64,000 nucleotides of DNA from assembly GCA_963576735.1 (NCBI GenBank), contig OY755171.1:7130001-7194000 (forward strand). Reading direction: 5' to 3'. Shown here in pieces: positions 27,710-38,600 of this stretch. The notes under the pieces are model-generated. The model did no database searches. It saw nothing but the letters and a program-made list of their open reading frames with translations, and was not told the DNA's origin. The translations under genes were made by a program, and so were the position numbers. Every line of letters starts with the position of its first letter. Within the stretch, counting starts at the first letter, position 1. This stretch comes from Bedellia somnulentella. Lineage: Eukaryota > Arthropoda > Insecta > Lepidoptera > Bedelliidae.

Positions 27710-28510
27710 GACGCAATGTGTAATCGGTTATTGAATAAGAGTTGGATAGTCAGAGATCAGATAGAAAGAGTATATAAAAGATCGAAAGCAAAATCTTACG
27801 ACCGCCCGCAATCACCGCGCGCTCGCGTATGATTCAGTTGCTGAATAAGTCATAGTGGAACAACAAGCTCCTTAATTTAAAAACCGTATAAGATAACTGA
27901 ATCTATTTACCATTAAGTCTAGTGGAATAAGCTCTTTAGAATGATTTCCCGCAGTTTATTGTATAAACCTTGTTGCGTGCTTTGTTCACGTTCACTACTT
28001 AAACATAAATTCAACTTTCAAGCAATTCAACAATAATAGGTAAATTGTTGATGATGCTTATAGGCATTATTCTACCCAATGAGATATCATAGTTGTCTAT
28101 ATGTAAATATTGAAATAATTTATATATTAATAGGATCGTCAAACTATTTCATAACTCTCTTTAGCAAAGTAAAAACCAAAATATCTGAGGCAGACTCAAT
28201 ATTATTGATTTCAAATTATGTGTACAGAAAGTCACTTACGCAGTATTTCATTAGATCACATTGGTCTTAGGGGCAATTCCTCTTGCTTGCTTTGGCTACA
28301 TTCATTGTAAGAGCTTATTCCACTAGACTAAATCGTTACTGAATTCACACATATAAGGCATTTACAGAATTTAGAAGCTGGTTATTCTACTAAGAAAAAT
28401 TAAGTAACTGACTGAATCGTACGAGAGCGCTCGGTGATTACTTTTTATTAATACTCTTTCTATCTGCTCTATCCCACACTCTCATTCAATAAACGACGTC
28501 ACATTGCGTC
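27710..28510. mobile_element. TIR element flanked by TA
   Basis: The left end GACGCAATGTG is matched by its complement at the right (CACATTGCGTC), and both are flanked by TA. Similarity continues inward patchily ('ttattgaataagag' against 'ctctcattcaataa', 'agagtat' against 'atactct'). The internal motif 'agagcttattccacta' recurs in both orientations and also at about 26610, outside the element. No transposase frame. A TA target suggests Tc1/mariner-type insertion (inference). Confidence 0.65.
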
Positions 28511-28535
28511 TATATATCTCGTTCGCTACTATACT

Positions 28536-28795
28536 TCCCGTGTAGTGTCGGCTCAGAAAGTAACTACTTCTCTCTACCCACGGGCGTCGTAAGAAGCGAC
28601 TGACTGAAGAAGCGTTGTATGGGGCTTTTTAAGTGATTTTTGGGCGATGTGGTTGGAGAACCATCACTAACAATCATTAATTTCTACAATCTTGTCCCAT
28701 ATCGTCTTTCAAATGCGGCTGAGGAGTTTCTAGCTCTGAAGCTCTGGTTATCCTTTTAGGGATTTATGACCGTGAGTATTATGTATGTATGTATG
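28536..28795 (+). mobile_element. SINE-like family B, tail cut by the LTR element
   Basis: The head 'cgtgtagtgtcggctcagaa' and all body blocks are present. Its 'tatgtatgtatg' tail runs straight into the LTR element's target duplication, so the LTR element landed in the TATG tail of this copy. Confidence 0.8.
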
Positions 28796-28799
28796 GTAC

Positions 28800-29289
28800 T
28801 GTTACGTACCGGGTTCTTAATTTGATAAATACCAGTCACACTTTCGTGCAATAAGGTGTAATTATATTTATTGACCAATAACGCACTTTACACAACACAA
28901 CAAACACTATCGATAATTAACTATCGATACTCGCACTAATTAACAACACTAATTTACTCCGTTATAGTAACACTGTCCACACCGTTAAGCTTATTTCCGT
29001 AATCCGTATATCACTGCACTGTCGTATTTAATTTCTTCGCTCTAGTATTTCGCTTGTTCTCGCTTTAGTTCTTCGCACTCCAATGACTCCGTAGCACGCG
29101 TCGCTCTTTATATATGCCAAATCTCAAATACGCGAATATTACAGAAAGTTCTAGTACCACATTCTCGAAAAGTCGATATTCGAGAAACATCTAGTAATTC
29201 CTTTTTTTACTTATTAAAATACTAGTAACGCCATCTGTTATCTAGTAGTGGCAAATCCTATCTCCTACTTGCGAACAGATGTCGTAACA
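28800..29289 (-). repeat. 3' LTR (490 bp)
   Basis: The repeat starts TGTTACGTACC and ends GTCGTAACA, giving TG...CA boundaries. I read it as identical to the copy at 30786-31275. In the element's own orientation (minus) this is the 3' LTR. The purine-rich stretch just inside it (29290-29301, minus-strand AGGAGGGGGTAA) is the polypurine tract. Confidence 0.93.
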
Positions 29290-29305
29290 TTACCCCCTCC
29301 TTACA

Positions 29306-30784
29306 TTAATACTCGTCCCGAGTATTATTGCTTCCATGGTACTTCGCAAGTCGATCGATGTGAACTTTTTTCGAAGCCCCTCTAGGTTGGCGTTGAATTC
29401 TGTACGTTACATCGTTTATTCTAGTGACCACCTTGTACGGTCCTTCCCACCTATTTTGTAACTTAGGGGACTTCCCTTTCTGGCGAGTTGGATTGTGTAA
29501 CCAGACGAGCATACCCTCTTCGAAACGCGGCGTGTTAGCTTTACGGTCATATCTGGTTTTCATCTTTTCACTAGCATGTAAACCATTTTCACGCACTAGG
29601 GAATGTACATCTTGCATTCTTTCCCTCAGCGGGCAACTTAATCTCAAATGGCCCCTTTTCCCGCAGCCATAACAAATCGGTCCAGTACTCCTTCCGACGG
29701 TTGCTTTAATGACCTTGACGTCCTCATTTGCTTCCGCAATCTCACGAAGTCGATGAGTTTGGCGCGTATCCTGGCGGCAAGCTTCAACTTCTAGAGCGTT
29801 CGCCAAGGCATCCTTGAGAGACGTGTGGTGTTGAAGTCTCACCGCTGTTCTCACTTCGATATCTCTGATGCCGTCGACGAATGCTTGCACCAGGTTCATT
29901 TCCACCGTCTTCGGATCTACACTGGGATAGGCCTTGCGGACGAGCTTCTCGATTTCAAGGGCCCACTGCTGAAGTCCCTCTCCGGAACGCTGGACCCTAT
30001 CACGCAGCTGAGCGCGGAACACGTGCTCCAGGTGTCGCTCTCCATAGCGAGACTCCAACGCATCCAGCAGGTCCTTGAAACCACCACTCGGAGTCGGCAG
30101 CGCCTCTATTACTGACAGTGCTTGACCTCGGAGCGCCACCGTCAGTGCAGTCAAACACTGTTCATCAGTCCAACCATTGGCAGCCGCAACAGTCTGGAAC
30201 TGATGTCTATACGCCGACCAGGATGTTGTTCCGTCGTAGGGAGGAACCTTCACACGAGGACCATGGACAGCTACTACATTCTCACCGGAGACAACCTTGA
30301 CCGGTCGTGATTCAAGCTGCAGAACCCTTTTCTCCATTCCGCGGAAGTCGGTCTTCATGTCATCGATATCTTTCTCAATAGTGGTTACCTGCTCCTTCAT
30401 CTGCTCTACGTCTTTTTCCACAGTAACCACCCGACCACTGACTTCATTGACCGCAGTGAGAACTTGTGAGAACTTAGTTTGCTGTTCCTCGCGCAACTCA
30501 CGAACTTCTTGTTTAACACCCTGTACCTCCGAATGTATGTTTTTCAACATTTCAACTATCATCGCCAAGTCAGTATTAGTTGCGGCCGCCGGCGCCGTTG
30601 ATGTAGACGGCGCGTTAGTCACCGCGGACGTCTCCTCTGGAATGTCACTCCGAGGGTTCGTGACCGATGACCTCCTTTCCGACAGCTGTTCACCCTCTGC
30701 GGCTTTCTGAGCGCGTGTCTTCACACCCTCTCTTCCGTCTTCCTTCGGCATAACTGGCATCTTCAAATCCACTTCTGTCACCAA
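29306..30784 (-). CDS. Gag fused to integrase C-terminal domain (492 aa)
   Basis: Residues about 60-165 are a long coiled coil with heptad-like Glu, Lys, Val and Leu. Residues about 175-345 look like a Ty3/gypsy-type Gag capsid region ('PPYDGTTSWSAYRHQF', 'ALRGQALSVIEALP'). A CCHC zinc knuckle is at C371, C374, H379 and C384. Directly after it, at about residue 386, the sequence changes to the tail of a gypsy integrase: 'MKTRYDRKAN', then 'FEEGMLVWLHNP', 'KLQNRWEGPYKVV' and a basic end. The junction is in frame, so one protein would carry Gag assembly and RNA-binding parts plus the integrase C-terminal (chromodomain/SH3-like position) segment, with no enzymes. The start lies two bases inside the 5' LTR edge. 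Confidence 0.9.
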   Translation of the reverse strand: MVTEVDLKMPVMPKEDGREGVKTRAQKAAEGEQLSERRSSVTNPRSDIPEETSAVTNAPSTSTAPAAATNTDLAMIVEMLKNIHSEVQGVKQEVRELREEQQTKFSQVLTAVNEVSGRVVTVEKDVEQMKEQVTTIEKDIDDMKTDFRGMEKRVLQLESRPVKVVSGENVVAVHGPRVKVPPYDGTTSWSAYRHQFQTVAAANGWTDEQCLTALTVALRGQALSVIEALPTPSGGFKDLLDALESRYGERHLEHVFRAQLRDRVQRSGEGLQQWALEIEKLVRKAYPSVDPKTVEMNLVQAFVDGIRDIEVRTAVRLQHHTSLKDALANALEVEACRQDTRQTHRLREIAEANEDVKVIKATVGRSTGPICYGCGKRGHLRLSCPLRERMQDVHSLVRENGLHASEKMKTRYDRKANTPRFEEGMLVWLHNPTRQKGKSPKLQNRWEGPYKVVTRINDVTYRIQRQPRGASKKVHIDRLAKYHGSNNTRDEY

Positions 30785-30785
30785 T

Positions 30786-31275
30786 TGTTACGTACCGGGT
30801 TCTTAATTTGATAAATACCAGTCACACTTTCGTGCAATAAGGTGTAATTATATTTATTGACCAATAACGCACTTTACACAACACAACAAACACTATCGAT
30901 AATTAACTATCGATACTCGCACTAATTAACAACACTAATTTACTCCGTTATAGTAACACTGTCCACACCGTTAAGCTTATTTCCGTAATCCGTATATCAC
31001 TGCACTGTCGTATTTAATTTCTTCGCTCTAGTATTTCGCTTGTTCTCGCTTTAGTTCTTCGCACTCCAATGACTCCGTAGCACGCGTCGCTCTTTATATA
31101 TGCCAAATCTCAAATACGCGAATATTACAGAAAGTTCTAGTACCACATTCTCGAAAAGTCGATATTCGAGAAACATCTAGTAATTCCTTTTTTTACTTAT
31201 TAAAATACTAGTAACGCCATCTGTTATCTAGTAGTGGCAAATCCTATCTCCTACTTGCGAACAGATGTCGTAACA
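30786..31275 (-). repeat. 5' LTR (490 bp)
   Basis: This is the partner of 28800-29289. In the element's orientation it is the 5' LTR and should hold the promoter. Reading minus, the interior just after it (ATTGGTGACAGAAG) is where the tRNA primer site should be. Its first bases TTGGTGAC do not let me name the primer tRNA. Confidence 0.93.
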
Positions 31276-31329
31276 GTACTATACCTCCAACAATTCTCTT
31301 CATTCACATCACAACCTTTTACAAATATT

Positions 31330-31515
31330 TTTACTTCATATTTCTCACAAAATATTAAATAGGCGGGAACTCCGAAATGAGATAAAAAAAAAGAATATTA
31401 TGAATGTAGATGAAGCTCGAGAAGTTTGCTGGGATCATACGAAGTGGCGAAAGATAGTTTCTGCCTACCGCCTACCCCAAGGGGAAATAATGGTGTGAGT
31501 ATAAGTATAATTTGA
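31330..31515 (+). mobile_element. RTE LINE 3'-end fragment, diverged
   Basis: RTE tail words are in order ('gtagatgaagctcgag', 'tcatacgaagtggcga', 'tctgcctac'), with a repeated 'cgcctac' and an ending 'aataatggtgtgagtataag'. Confidence 0.65.
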
Positions 31516-31737
31516 CGTTTTTGTCAAAATCTCGGAAAGTATTCATGGTAGCCGGCTGTAAATTGGAGTGTTGCCTAGTTAAATGGTAGCAAACAAACGT
31601 GTAAAAAAATCGGAAAATCTCACAGTGGCTACTGCTCCTTCCTTAGCCTGCCAGACCCTTTCGCCATGCGAAGCTTCATTGCCCACTTAGTGATATTTAA
31701 TTTGATTCTTGATGTGCCTTATTGAATAAATAACTCA

Positions 31738-32032
31738 ACTCAAACGTTCACGCCAAATATCCCCGAAGGGTTTGGCAGAGGTACTAATACTTTTTTGAAC
31801 ATCACGTAACACACCTGGTGTTCAGAGTACCTACCCATGTTTGCTCGGACAGTGTAATCACGTTATAGGGTGCAGGGCTATTGCCGTTTGGTTGGAAAAC
31901 ACCGTCACATGACAAAGTAAAACTATGTACTTTAGAAAAGACAAATCGGTATAGGCCTGGCCCGGGGTTTGAACCCTCGCCTATCTGTATGACGAACGTA
32001 AGCTTATATGCATTGAGCAATCACGGTTGTAT
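31738..32032 (-). mobile_element. SINE family A, diverged
   Basis: The reverse complement matches SINE A from its 3' part ('gttcacgccaaatatcccc' at left) to a worn head ('ggtttgaaccctcgcc'). The short open frames over it are by-products of the SINE. Confidence 0.7.
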
Positions 32033-32629
32033 AAATAAATATGTCCATAACCCATGTTATTTAGTTAATTTAACCCAATTTCAATAATTTCACATAAACC
32101 ACGTTTTGCGGAACTAATATAAAGTCATTGTGGAGTATAGTCTGCAGCGCCAGAAAAATGGACAGCCCAAACTTGATATGTGTGTGGCATGTAATATAGG
32201 CTTTATATGCTATAGGCTGAATTATAGAATAATGGTGAGAGAGGTCATATTGAGGAACCATTACTTTACTCGAATAACGATTATTTTTGTAGATCACGTT
32301 GATTTGGGTAACTCGCGCGCCCTACAACCCTATAAATTTATTTATGTGGTTTCCCAGCAACCAAATAATTGGATTGTTTACAAAGATTTTACTATTTACT
32401 GAGACTATGATTATTTGTTATCATATCATTACAATAAATGAAATCCTTTAAACCAGCGTAAATAATCCCCTGTATAACAATTTTGAATACTAGGTATTGC
32501 TCTTTATTCCTATTTTTTTCAACGGTGAGTACTCATGAAATTTATTTAACTTTGCATGGGGTGAAAAATGATGAGTAAGTGTGATTAAATATGACACGTT
32601 TTGTTTGTTCAGCACAGTTACGGTATAAG
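32033..32629. promoter_or_regulatory. Presumed promoter and 5' UTR of the LRRC56-like gene
   Basis: No coding region is supported. A strong acceptor-like 'tttgttcag' at 32603-32611, 18 bp before the chosen ATG, suggests that an untranslated first exon splices in here. I could not place the transcription start. Confidence 0.35.
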
Positions 32630-35600
32630 ATGCCTGCAGAAGAAGCACCTTGTGTGGAGTTGGGTTCTGCACCTGATATGCAAAGCGATGCTGGCTCAGC
32701 AACACCTTCTGACATTTCTAGCGCGAGCTCTCCTGAGCCGCGTATCATAAGAGCTCCCCCGCTTTTTAGGTGAATTTTCTTAACAATATCATAATCATCA
32801 TTGGCTAACTAAAAGTTCATGCTATATAGACATCTGCATAGAGAAAGGAGCGGACGAATTAAAAGTATTAATCTAGACACTAGTTAGTAGTTGCATAGAT
32901 TTTTTTCGAAGCTGTAGTTATCAAGCTTCTTATGTATGAGCAGCAGACCTTATATAATTTTATACTAAGATACTGTATCCGATCAAACCATTGGCTATTA
33001 AAGGTCAGTAAGCACCTCATTTCAAATTCTAATATCACTCAACCGTAGCATATGCTCAACCGTTTCGTATTTTAAGCGCCAATCGAACCGCGTGCCTAGC
33101 AATAGTATAGTTACCACTACGTGTATTCCGGTTACATATTTTCCGGCACGAGTAGGCAAAATGTTAGGCGTAGGTATTGATAACTTCTGATCTAGTTTTA
33201 TGAGCTAGTTTAATAACGTATTTGAATTGCTGTTTAATCCCAGTTTGCAAGTTTATTATTCACCTTTTCGCTGGACAATGTATTTGCTTATGAAGGCGCC
33301 TGCATATAGCCACAACGTACGAATACTCTAGCACATGGCTTAGTATATTTTTTTTTTAAATAATTCAGTAAAATTTGCCGTAGCCGTAATCAATATTAAT
33401 AAATGAAATACACTCATGATATTAGAAAAGACAGTGGTGTAGACCCGATTCAGGCTTTAATTCCAAGCCTCTGTATCAGACTGCCTCGTCCTTTTTACAC
33501 TGAGATACTAATGTTTTACTCCACAGACTTCCTTTTGTATACGTTGAATGAGAACGTAAGGAATTATAAATGTAATCAACAACACAATTTTTTGTTAGTT
33601 AAGTTTAGTTAAATTTAAATGATACGCTTTATAGAATCGTTCATATCATCTCACATTTTTCTTTGTTATTGTATTTTAGTTTAAGCTGTTGTTGATTTAA
33701 ATCAACCATGCTGCATGCTCTATTTTATTAAGCTAATCATGATTTTATTTGCGAAATGTGTCACCAAAGATAATTTTCCTAGGGTTCTAGCGATGCCGCC
33801 CCCAGACCCTGTCCAACCCTCTGGCCAAGATGAGTTGGAGCGTCGCTTGCCAGGGTACCGTCGCATCGTCATCCCACGGGAACAGACACTTATTGAGATT
33901 CTGGTATGAGGAAATTTATTTGTATAGGTTGATATTACTGTTAATTGAATACCATGTATACTTTGATTATACCACCAACCGACCATTTCTATTGAAACAA
34001 GATAGCTCAGAGGTTAGCAAATGCGCTTATCCGGCAGAGAGGCGTCGGTTCCATCCCCAAGTTGGGCCTCCATTAATGTGTCTTTTCTAAAGTAATATGT
34101 GTGGTTAATTTATCTTGGTTGTTAACGGTGGGGCAAAACGTTGTGAGGAAACGCACATGACTCAGTTGGTCTTAGTCATATGAGAATCCTTTATTTTTCA
34201 ACCACTTTGGCAAAAGGGCTGGATACTCTTATTGGGAATTTATAGCCGTGAGTGTAGGTTAGGTTATATTTATATGCATCGTTATTACTATATATATTTT
34301 TCTAGATTTCTTTTGATTTTCTCATACTTCCAAGAGCGACTAAGAATTTTGAATTCGTTAGTATTTTCCTCTAACTATTTCGAAAGAACTTGTGGAGTTC
34401 ATGGTTCATCACGGTGACAAAGTCACGTGATGTTCAGAAGTATAAGTACCTCTGCCAACCCCTTCGGGGATATACGGCGTGAAGGTTTGAGTATAAAATT
34501 GTTTTTTTCAGAAACAAAGCAGTGGAGCTGAAACAGATGATGAGGTGCTTAGAATTCGAGAAGTAAAACTCCGAGTTTTAGCTGAACGAGTGGGTTTGAG
34601 GAGACTCAGCGTTTTAGTGCCTAGATTAAAATCTCTCACTCTTGATGGCAGTGCTATATCTTCCCTAAGAGATTTAGGAATTGGATTAGTTTATTTGAAG
34701 GTAATGTATAATCAGATTTTGAATTAAGTGTTAAAACATTTTCTCGCTCTTTGCACCTACTATTTTACAACACATAGCAACTGAATGGAAAAACGTACGG
34801 AGTGTAGCAAAGTAGGTGCATAGTGATTAGTATCCAAGCTATTCATTAAGAGTTTTATCGTCAAGGTACATAAGTGTTCAACCGTGTGAATACGACTTTG
34901 CTGCCTCAAATAATAATATCGACGGTTTTAACTACTTTTACTTTTTTTAGCTAACTTTGGGATAAACACAGCACGTGCTTACCAGTTGTCATTATATAGC
35001 CCATAGCCATCCACGATCATCCTTTATTTTACAAGTTTATCTCGACTTTACTTCCAAAAGTGGCAGAGGAAGGTCTCATTCTAAAGACTTGGCTACTCTA
35101 TTGGTATTGATAGTCATTAGTCATGAGTTTATGTATGTAGTGACTTTTTAAGCCTACCCTTTATTGTTCGGATTGATTGATAGCTATAAGTTTATGTTTA
35201 TAGTGATTTTTAACACTCTCTGTTAGTTACTATTGTATTAGATGCCATATTTCTGTTTCAGTTTTTAAGTGTTAATCGTTGTGGACTTAGCAGCCTGGAT
35301 GGAATTTGGGGTTTCAGTTCTTTGCGAGAATTGCATTTGGCGGGAAATAAGATTAGAGACGTACAGCCACTAGTTGCTCTTCAGAAGCTGCATACTTTAG
35401 ATCTATCTGAGTATGTAGTCTTTTTTTTACTTTTAATTTTTATCATGTTTTTATTGGCACGTTATCATACAAATTTAAGATTTCATCCGAAAATTTAAAT
35501 AAAAATCTTGCAGATGAGATAATTGTATAAGATGTGCCAATTTATTATGGATTTTATTATCTGAGGAATAAATGATTTGATTTGAATTTCTAAATTCACG

Positions 35601-38600
35601 TTTGAAATCAATTGGAACAACAGTACTGACTCATTACTTGTTGCACAGGAACCCAATAACGGAATCGTGTCCTCTATGGACACTATCTATATGCAGTAGT
35701 CTATCAAGGTTGGATTTAAAACGGACGCCGCTGTCTATGGATCCTAACTACCGAACGCGCATTGCAAGTGCACTGCCAATGCTTGCATATTTGGATGACT
35801 GCACTTTGCAGAACGATGTCGAAGGTACTCTTGAGTTAAGTCAATATGATAGTCGCACCCCTTACGAAATTACTCTTTGTAACATATTTTATATAACAAC
35901 AAACTTCAATGAAGTAGGGCATATAAGTTTGTACTTTCAAAGTAAAAAATATACTATTTTATAACCACGGCTGTAATTCTAAAATAGGGAAACCAATGTA
36001 TGATAAATTAGCGCTTTTCTGTCGCTTTCATTGGGGAATTAATGAGGAAAAGACGGTAAAAATAAGACTCGCTTGGTGATGGAGTGTTCAAAATGTCTCT
36101 TTATTTTTTTTTCGGTATTGTCTTTACCATGATACATATCAGGTTATTATTATTCTGCAGATGACATTTATTTGCATACTTAGCAACTAGATGTGATCGA
36201 TAGTTTCATCCAGAAAAGGTTAAGGTTTCCTGACGTTGCAGTCACCTTACAGATTTAACAAAAGCATATTATGTAGTTTTACATACTGTTTTATTACAAT
36301 TTAGAAAGTAATAATTTGATACCATCGGACTTATTATATTTTACTTTTAGATGTTGATTTAAACATAAGCGATTATGATTCTTCGGGTTCTGATTCGGAG
36401 CTCGAAGAAGGAACACAAGATGTTACGGCCACAGAGAAAGTTTTACTCGCTGAATTGGAACCTCAGCCATGCTCTTCCTCAACAAATGTCGAGGTTTGTA
36501 CCTAGAATTGGGAAATGGATTCCAGAATTTTGGCAGTTAGAACATATTATAAACTTAGCGTAAATTAGATTGTTGATTTATTGATAATTTGCTTCTAACA
36601 ATATCGTAAGTGTTATTACTCGTGTATTAATAGTGCGTAAATTATGATTAACTCAATTAGACTTGCCTTAATTTTGAACTTGCTCGACTTAACCTAGTCT
36701 AGTTACTAAAAGGCAAATAAATATTTATGAAAATTCACAGCCTTTCGAAGATATTCAGAAACAGCTTTCTCTCGAAGATTCGATCCCAAAAGATGAAGAT
36801 GATACTACAGGGAAGGAAACGAAACCATTACTCCTAGGAAGGCGTCGACCAGCCACTACTGAATGTGTGGGTACTCGTGAGAAAATAGAGCTCCCTGCAC
36901 GACCCCATACAGCTAAACCCAGTGGATCGGGGGCTCCTAAAGTTTCCCACTTGGACTATATGAGCAGTTTGATGGGTAAGCACTATATATTTTTTATTTC
37001 ACCTCACACTATTGAAAAGGTACTACTTATTTTAGTTTGCAATATCAGTGCATAATTCAGGCTCGGTTTCAACTGTACAATAAATATTCTTAAGTACGTT
37101 TGAATCATGAAAGGGTTCTTAAAAGTTGTTGTTGGAAAGCAATCCTTCCTACAATAATAGAAATACCGGAAATACGAAGAATAATACAGTTACCGTCGCT
37201 TCCTCATATCAAACAATATATATCTATCGCCTAACGTTTTAAATGGGAATACATACAAAAATCAATTTACCCTACCATGTAGGCATCCTACATTGTACAT
37301 GTACATGAAGTGCGAAGTACACACTTATTTTATCAATTATCACGCAGGCTGGCACCGACTTAAAAATTAATTTAAGAGAACTTCAAGCTTTAGGTAGGTT
37401 GAACTGACGCGTGTGGAATAAAGAAATTCCTAAGGTATTAATCACAGTATTCATATTTAATTAAAAAACTTATTTCTTACTTTTTAGTACTTGATTGTTT
37501 ATTGGTTGTTTTTTTAAACTATGAAGTCGGTTTTCTTTTTGTTAAACATTATAGTCTAATGCGAATAATGTTGTGAGTGTATGTAAATACAGGAACAAAA
37601 TGAACAAATGATTCACACATTGAAAAGATGATCTATATTTTTCTTTTTAAATTAAATAGAAGTAATAGTGCTGTGTACTGCTGGCTTAGGCCCCATTTCT
37701 TCCCATGGGTATTCAAAAGAGGCGCTTGGGGTTTTTAAGTGATTTTTGGGCGATGCGTTTGGAGACTCATTACTAAAAACCTTTTACAACCATTTCCCCG
37801 CTCAACTTCCAAAAGTGGCTGAGTTGTTTCTTACTCCTAAGCACTGGCTTCCTCTTCTACGGATTTTTAACCGTGAGTCTAAAAGTTATAAAAGTATTAT
37901 AAGTTAAGTAATAAAAGTTAATCAAACAAGATGAAGCAACAAGTAGGAGCTGACTGAGCACTTCACCGTAACAAAACTGGTCAGCTGAATCATCTTTTGA
38001 ATATTCACTTAATTTAACAGATGGGGAAATGGGTTGCGGAGGCAGCGCCTTGACATCCGGCGAAGCGGTTTGTGGAAATATTGCTCAAGCTCTGCGGAGG
38101 AATACGAACAAAGCTAAAAATTCTGATATAGGTAATTCTATGAACAAAACTCAGTAATGTTGTTGTAAGTAAAATATATCAGTTGCCACAAAAAGGTAAG
38201 GAAAGATATATGATTTCTACGATCTGATATATGATAGTACTAGAAGCTAGGACAGCTTTATCATCTGTTACAATTTCATAGATAGATATAAACCAATATA
38301 ATTATTAAACAAAAGTCATGGTGATTTATAATAAATATTTATAATGATAATAATAATTTTAAAATTCTAATTTTCTGTTTCGGCCATGGGAGAGGCGAGG
38401 AACTAAAAGTATTCCCAATAATAATAACGTTTTTATTTGTCTCTTAAAATACAACAATACAAGAAAATAAAGTAAGAAAAAAACAACAATGATATCCAAC
38501 AACAGACAAAAAGGTGCAAAGCTCGTTCTATCCACAACAAGCAAATAGCTTCGCTTTTCAGCTCTGACCTATAACTTAAAACTACTTATATCTAAATTAA

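Larger units (their letters stand above)
28800..31275 (-). mobile_element. Gypsy-type LTR retrotransposon with most of pol deleted
   Basis: Two 490-bp LTRs bound a 1.5 kb interior. The whole is flanked by a 4-bp duplication, GTAC, at 28796-28799 and 31276-31279. The interior has a polypurine tract beside the 3' LTR and a single 492-codon frame starting at the inner edge of the 5' LTR. Protease, reverse transcriptase, RNase H and the integrase core are absent. Identity of the LTRs implies very recent insertion, so this short form itself was mobilised, presumably by proteins of a full-length relative. Confidence 0.9.

Noticed and set aside
29424..30710. Plus-strand frames opposite the Gag-integrase ORF
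   Set aside because: Shadows of the minus-strand frame.
32070..32402. Short frames on both strands upstream of the LRRC56-like gene
   Set aside because: Overlapping frames in both orientations, with no domain or splice context.
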